From NCBI GenBank assembly GCA_036971475.1, contig JBAIZL010000001.1:152181544-152245543 (forward strand): a DNA stretch of 64,000 nt, in the 5' to 3' direction. The position numbers and the translations under genes are program-made. The first letter of the stretch is position 1; each line of letters starts with the position of its first letter. Origin of the DNA: Prosapia bicincta. Lineage: Eukaryota > Arthropoda > Insecta > Hemiptera > Cercopidae. The notes beneath the pieces were generated by a model. It was given only the letters and a program-made list of their open reading frames with translations, made no database searches and was not told where the DNA came from. Below, piece by piece: positions 59,823 through 64,000 of this stretch.

Positions 59823-59951
59823 CTCTAATGCCCAGCGTTTCATTAATTCAGACATTTTATCCCTGTCTTCATCAATGCGTTTATTCAAATCATCAATTTT
59901 CTTCTCATACTCATTGTATGATTTACTCAACACTCCTTTCAACATAATTAC
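59823..59951 (-). CDS. Coiled-coil protein, internal exon
   Basis: Acceptor TTTTTCTAG|GTAATTATG (from 59951) and donor GCATTAGAG|GTGGGT (59823). It has 43 codons in phase 0 at both ends, including KSYNEYEKKIDDLNKRIDED and KMSELMKRWALE. Charged heptad-type sequence continues the coiled coil of the 63149-63378 exon into the last exon. Intact splice signals and matching phases are the main support. Confidence 0.7.
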
Positions 59952-60159
59952 CTAGAAAAATATTTAAATTGCTCTTTAGAGAAGAAATATAAGGGTAAAG
60001 AAATTTACATGTAGAGGAACTGTATAAGGGTTAATGTCTCTTCCAAAATAAAGTTTGTAAGAGCATCAATTTCATTTTTAATAATTATTTTACATTGAAT
60101 TTTTGTTACCTTTAAAGATTTTAAGCCATTGCAGTTTATGGACTAGGTCAGCTATGATT

Positions 60160-60870
60160 TAACTGTTGTTTCAAAGAAAATTGGCCCAGCAATTCGCTCC
60201 ACTGAAACGCCACAAAAACACAATTTTTCATACCATATAGTGGTTGTTCATGAAAGGCATGCGGTTTTATGGCAGACCAAATTCTTCCATTATGGGTGTT
60301 AACATAACCCGACACATAAAACCATGCTTCATCAGAAGAGAAGAAAAGGGTCCATTTTACCGTCCGGTAGCTTTTTAAGTAGCCAATTACAGTATGTCAC
60401 TCTCTTTCCTTTATCTGCTGGCAGAAGCTCCTGAACAACACTGATTCTGTAAGGTTTCAGCTTTAAAGAGTGTAGAACTCTTTGGCAAGTTCTGCGTGAC
60501 ACACCAACTTGCTGTGATAAATGTCAAGTAGACTTACACAAACTTTGTTATATATGACCTGCATTGTTACCAACAACTCCAGGAGTTCGGACTAAATTAG
60601 GTTTATTGCTCGATTTATTTACAATTGTGCCCGTACTACGCCATTTTTATTTTAACAACGATTAAACCATCCTCTTGGCAGGAATAGTACTCTCTGGGAA
60701 TTTCTCATGAAACTATTCATGTGTTTCATTAATTGAACCGTTTCAGACATAGTAAGCTTCAGTAAAAACTATCTATTCCACTGAATACGACATTGTGGCA
60801 AATAACCAGTCTACATCAGGCATGTTTGCTATTCTATTATTACCTTCATATTTGCAGGTTGGACATGGGA
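60160..60870 (-). pseudogene. Mariner/IS630-like transposase remnant
   Basis: The minus strand preserves QVGVSRRTCQRVLHSLKLKP (end of the HTH region), YRISVVQELLPADKGKRVTY, and CNWLLKKLPDG. After a one-base shift it preserves SDEAWFYVSGYVNTHNGRIW, where the Asp is the first catalytic residue (DEAWF). Further decayed sequence continues to about 60160 (an LLGQF block). It belongs to the IS630-Tc1-mariner type common in hemipterans and other insects. It lies in the intron of the coiled-coil gene. Confidence 0.7.
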
Positions 60871-61588
60871 AGGGAAAAATAGAGGGGAATTCCCTTTATT
60901 CGGCCTAAACATTATAAATCTCGGCTAAATTATGGGGCTACTTTAATGTAGGTTGTTAATTCATAAAATGAAATATTGAAGTCTGGAGGTTTGATGTATC
61001 CAAAACAACAGTCTTGTGAAAGTTTTACAAGGATTAAAAAAGTGGGTAAGAAATATTTTGGTTTTTTTTTTAGTATTAAAATGTAAATGTAGAAAAAAAG
61101 TGGAATTAAAAAATTTGCTGATTAGTATGACATATGCAGCATTAAGCTTAAAGTAATGATTTGAAATAACCGAAAATGGCCAGAAGAGATGAAGAAATCA
61201 TACCAATGAATAAGTACTGAAAGAACTAAATAACAAAGACAGAAAACAGTTAACTTATAATGACCCAAAGTTATTGTTAAAATGTATTTTAGTATTTGTG
61301 TACATGAGAAAAAAGTATCACCACCAATGTAATTTTAAAGCAAGGATGCCGGATGCAAAATGTTTTGAAAGTAAACTGAAAATTGTGATGATTACTCCAG
61401 AATCGCTGCATTATGGTTGATGTTTTTGGTGTATCTAAATGTTCATTTTGGGATGTGGGTAAATATTCATTTTTAGAAACTGAAGTAAATATCCAAGTTA
61501 ATAAGATAGCTTAGTCTTAACCTGACGCTATTAACTGTTTCATATTTTTCTTTCTACAGGAAGAGCACGTGTTTAATCATAACTAAAA
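60871..61588. other. Intronic stretch, nothing recognised
   Basis: AT-rich; no exon or repeat boundary was seen. Confidence 0.4.
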
Positions 61589-61596
61589 ATCTAGAC

Positions 61597-62818
61597 CAGG
61601 CATCCTCACTACGCGGCCCGCGGGCCGCATGCGGCCCTCGGGACGATTTTTTGCAGCCCTTAGACGGTTAGGATTGAACTCAAAATATTTTTTGTTGCTG
61701 TGTTATGAAAGACGTTGTTAAGATCGTGAATTTCATAAGATCAAATGAACTGTACCACAGAACGTTTCAAGAGTTTTTGAAAGAACTTATTTCGCAATAC
61801 GGGGATGTGCTTTACTACACAGAAGTTAGATGGCTGAGTAAGGGTAAAGTTTTGGAACGTTTCTTCAGCATTCGACATGAGATTACTTTGTTTTTTGCTA
61901 CAAAGAACAAAGAGTACCCTGAAGTTTATAATTTTAGTTGGTGACACAAAGTAGCGTTTCTTACTGATATAATGGGCATTATGAATGAAACGCTGACTAA
62001 ATTGCAAGGAGACTATAATAACATTGTAACTAAGATGATGAGTATAGTATTTGCACATGAACAAAAACTCAATGTGTATATTGAAGAACAATCAAACAGT
62101 GATTATTCCAGCTTCCCTTCAGTTAAAACACTGTTTGATGAAAATCCTGATGAAAGTCAAAATGTTTTCGATTTACTAAAACTGTTGAAAGACCTGAAGG
62201 AAGAAATGTCTCAGAGGTTTAGTGACTTCAGGAAGTATCAAGAACCATTTCGCTTGGTAGAAAATCCATGGGCAATGAAACCAGCTAATGTAGCTCATCT
62301 TTCTGTTTTTGGATATGAAGCTAGGGATTTAAAAAATGAATTAATCGATCTTCAGAACGATACGGAACTCAAAAGTATTTTTGAAGAATAAAGCTCACTA
62401 TGAGTTTTGGAGGGTTGTTGAAAAGGACAAATTTCCTAACTTACTTGAATGTGCTCAGAAAATATTGTGTTTTTTCAGTAAGCTGAAGTTTGTAAAAAAC
62501 AAGTACAGATTTAGGCTAACAAGTGAGAATGTTGAGAACATTTTAAGAATTTCAGTTTTTTCCCAACCTGCCAACATAGATGCCATATTAGAGGACTGTG
62601 AAAGATTTCGCCCATCAACTTCAAAGAATTAACTAAGTAAAAAAAGACATTTTCAAACTTTTTTATGCGCAAAACAGTTTATTTATGTTGGTAATGTAAT
62701 AAACGTATGTTATAATCATATTGTTTGTCAGTTATTTAGTGCCTCTTGTACTTGTGGCCCTCAAGAAAATTTTATGCAAAATGTTTGGCTCTCAAAGTAT
62801 TCCTAGTGAGGACCCCTG
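61597..62818 (+). mobile_element. hAT element (GTF2IRD2-like), internally deleted, perfect 8-bp target duplication
   Basis: The left end CAGGCATCCTCACTACGCGG and the right end CTAGTGAGGACCCCTG are inverted repeats, with CG-rich subterminal palindromes (CGGCCCGCGGGCCG) at the left. ATCTAGAC is duplicated at 61589-61596 and 62819-62826. It carries the 3' half of a hAT transposase gene. Confidence 0.9.
61705..62632 (+). pseudogene. hAT transposase fragment (GTF2I-repeat-domain-containing protein 2-like)
   Basis: One frame from ATG 61705 runs through LYHRTFQEFLKELISQYGDV, YTEVRWLSKGKVLERFFSIR and, after an in-frame TGA at 61942, continues (GIMNETLTKLQGDYNNIVTK) to a stop at 62391. A frame change gives ECAQKILCFFSKLKFVKNKY and NVENILRISVFSQPANIDAI to 62632. 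The RW.S motif is typical of the hAT catalytic region, and the C-terminus matches the shortened dimerisation end of GTF2IRD2-like hATs. Broken by one stop and one frameshift; the N-terminal zinc finger region is absent. Confidence 0.8.
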
Positions 62819-63148
62819 ATCTAGACAATATATTTGTGTCAATTATAATCATTTACTTGTTACATTAGCTATGTTTCTAATTATTCTGTAGAATTAACAC
62901 CTAGTTGAATTAAACCATATTAATTCAATAGGGGTTTCCCTAAATTTTTGCTTCGAACAAAGTAACATTGACTAAAAAATACATATTCTTGAAACTCCCC
63001 CCCCCCCAAAAAATTGGAACACAAAGTTAATGATTACAGTGATAGCATATAGAGATTTAAAAATAAACTTTAATTGTCCATTGGTTGCTGAAAATTGGCA
63101 AAAACGAACCTCATGAAAAGTATGATTAAAAATAACCAGGTTCCTCAC

Positions 63149-63378
63149 CTCTTCCATTTTCTCTTCAAGGGCTTTCTGAAGTTCCTCTACAACTGTAGTG
63201 TCTGGATCTCTGTTTGCTGCTTCAAGCTGTTCTTGAAACTTTATTTCCAATTTTCGAAATTCTTCTGTAAAGAATTTAATAGCCATATCTTTAGTTTTCT
63301 CTTCAACTAAAGCCAATTCTGATGTATGTTTTATTTTCATGCGTTCCTTTTCTTCTATGAATTGTTTCTGTATTGTAT
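63149..63378 (-). CDS. Coiled-coil protein, internal exon
   Basis: Acceptor TTTGAGTAG|ATACAATACAG (63378) and donor ATGGAAGAG|GTGAGG (63149). It is 230 nt long: 2 nt finish a split codon, then 76 codons follow, including TIQKQFIEEKERMKIKHTSE, KFFTEEFRKLEIKFQEQLE and VEELQKALEEKMEE. It ends in phase 0 and so fits the 59951 acceptor. Strong heptad pattern and high Glu/Lys content indicate a long coiled coil. The gene continues to the right of the window. Confidence 0.7.
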
Positions 63379-64000
63379 CTACTCAAATAAAATAAATAAA
63401 TTAACACATGAATATTGGACAAATATTGATAAATAATATAGGTTTATTAAAATCTAAAACTGTGAAGATATATTTCACTCTATATCTAATAAAATTTAAT
63501 TAAAATTATCTTACTAGATGTCTAATAAATTATTAGAGATTCAAGACAACATGAGTAATTTCATGAAACAATTTTTTTTTTTAACCAGTGCTTATTAATG
63601 CTATATAATTTGTGTAAAGTCTTAAAATACTTATTGGTAATTCATTTTATATGTACAATGAATTTATAATAGTAACTAAGTACTAACTAAATAAATAAAA
63701 TCAAGCTACATTTTTAATAATACATCTTCTTTCTTGAACATTATTTCCAAAATTTGAATTAAATTACAGCTATTAATCAGATATTAATTGAAGACTACTT
63801 CATACTCATTATTTTTTAATAGTACAGTCCATAGCCACACATTCAGTTCAAACATATTTATTGGTTAGGTACAATTATTAATTTAAATTAGTTAAAACAA
63901 AATTTCATTATTTGATTTCTACAGTAAATTGTATGCCTGATTGAGATATTTGAAATATTTATGAAATAATTGTCACTAGTAGTTGTGATCATTCAAATTA
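63379..64000 (-). other. Intron upstream of the coiled-coil exon
   Basis: AT-rich sequence with no further exon recognised before the window ends. Confidence 0.5.

Overview
This window is AT-rich, intron-bearing animal DNA, most likely from an insect and possibly a hemipteran. The evidence is (i) an ANP32-type first exon with an arthropod-like N-terminus, (ii) GT/AG-spliced coiled-coil exons, and (iii) a dense load of arthropod-style transposons: Penelope-like elements (PLEs), hAT, pogo/Tigger, mariner/IS630-like and P-element/THAP9-like remnants, with many long (TA)n and (CA)n tracts. The species call is inference; there are no operons, bacterial genes or CRISPR arrays.

Host genes. Two host genes are visible, both on the minus strand. 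The first coding exon of an ANP32 (acidic leucine-rich nuclear phosphoprotein 32 / mapmodulin) gene lies at 2341-2388, and the gene continues leftwards out of the window. The last three coding exons of an unrecognised coiled-coil protein lie at 63149-63378, 59823-59951 and 44937-45206. All three join in phase and end at a stop codon at 44937. The 14.6-kb last intron of this gene holds the most elaborate repeat architecture.

Layout. 1-7.7 kb: ANP32 5' end, a foldback, a decayed DDE-like gene and a TIR element. 7.7-15 kb: mostly unrecognised, with a 235-bp-arm foldback. 15-29 kb: PLE fragments, two hAT elements with 8-bp target duplications, a 51-bp minisatellite, microsatellites and several foldbacks. 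29-38.5 kb: mostly single-copy-looking DNA with decayed P-like and mariner genes. 38.5-44.1 kb: a 23-bp minisatellite and two PLE copies. 45.2-59.8 kb: the last intron, with a PLE carrying a full-length but broken 2.57-kb Tigger, all caught in a nearly perfect inverted duplication with 3.86-kb arms (47570-51427 and 51979-55836). 59.8-64 kb: mariner and GTF2IRD2-like hAT remnants around the coiled-coil exons.

The recurring theme is PLE biology. At least four families (called PLE-A to PLE-D here) end in short modules that fold like type I hammerhead ribozymes: stem I, an 8-nt core, a stem II hairpin, GAA, a self-complementary stem III of 6-8 nt, H, stem I'. In two families the ORF stop codon lies at the 5' strand of this fold. 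One class keeps the CUGANGA core. A second class has U at position 3 and A at position 8, a paired change that would preserve the 3-8 base pair. PLE ends also repeatedly sit in perfect or near-perfect snap-back hairpins. These two linked signals are the main things to follow up.
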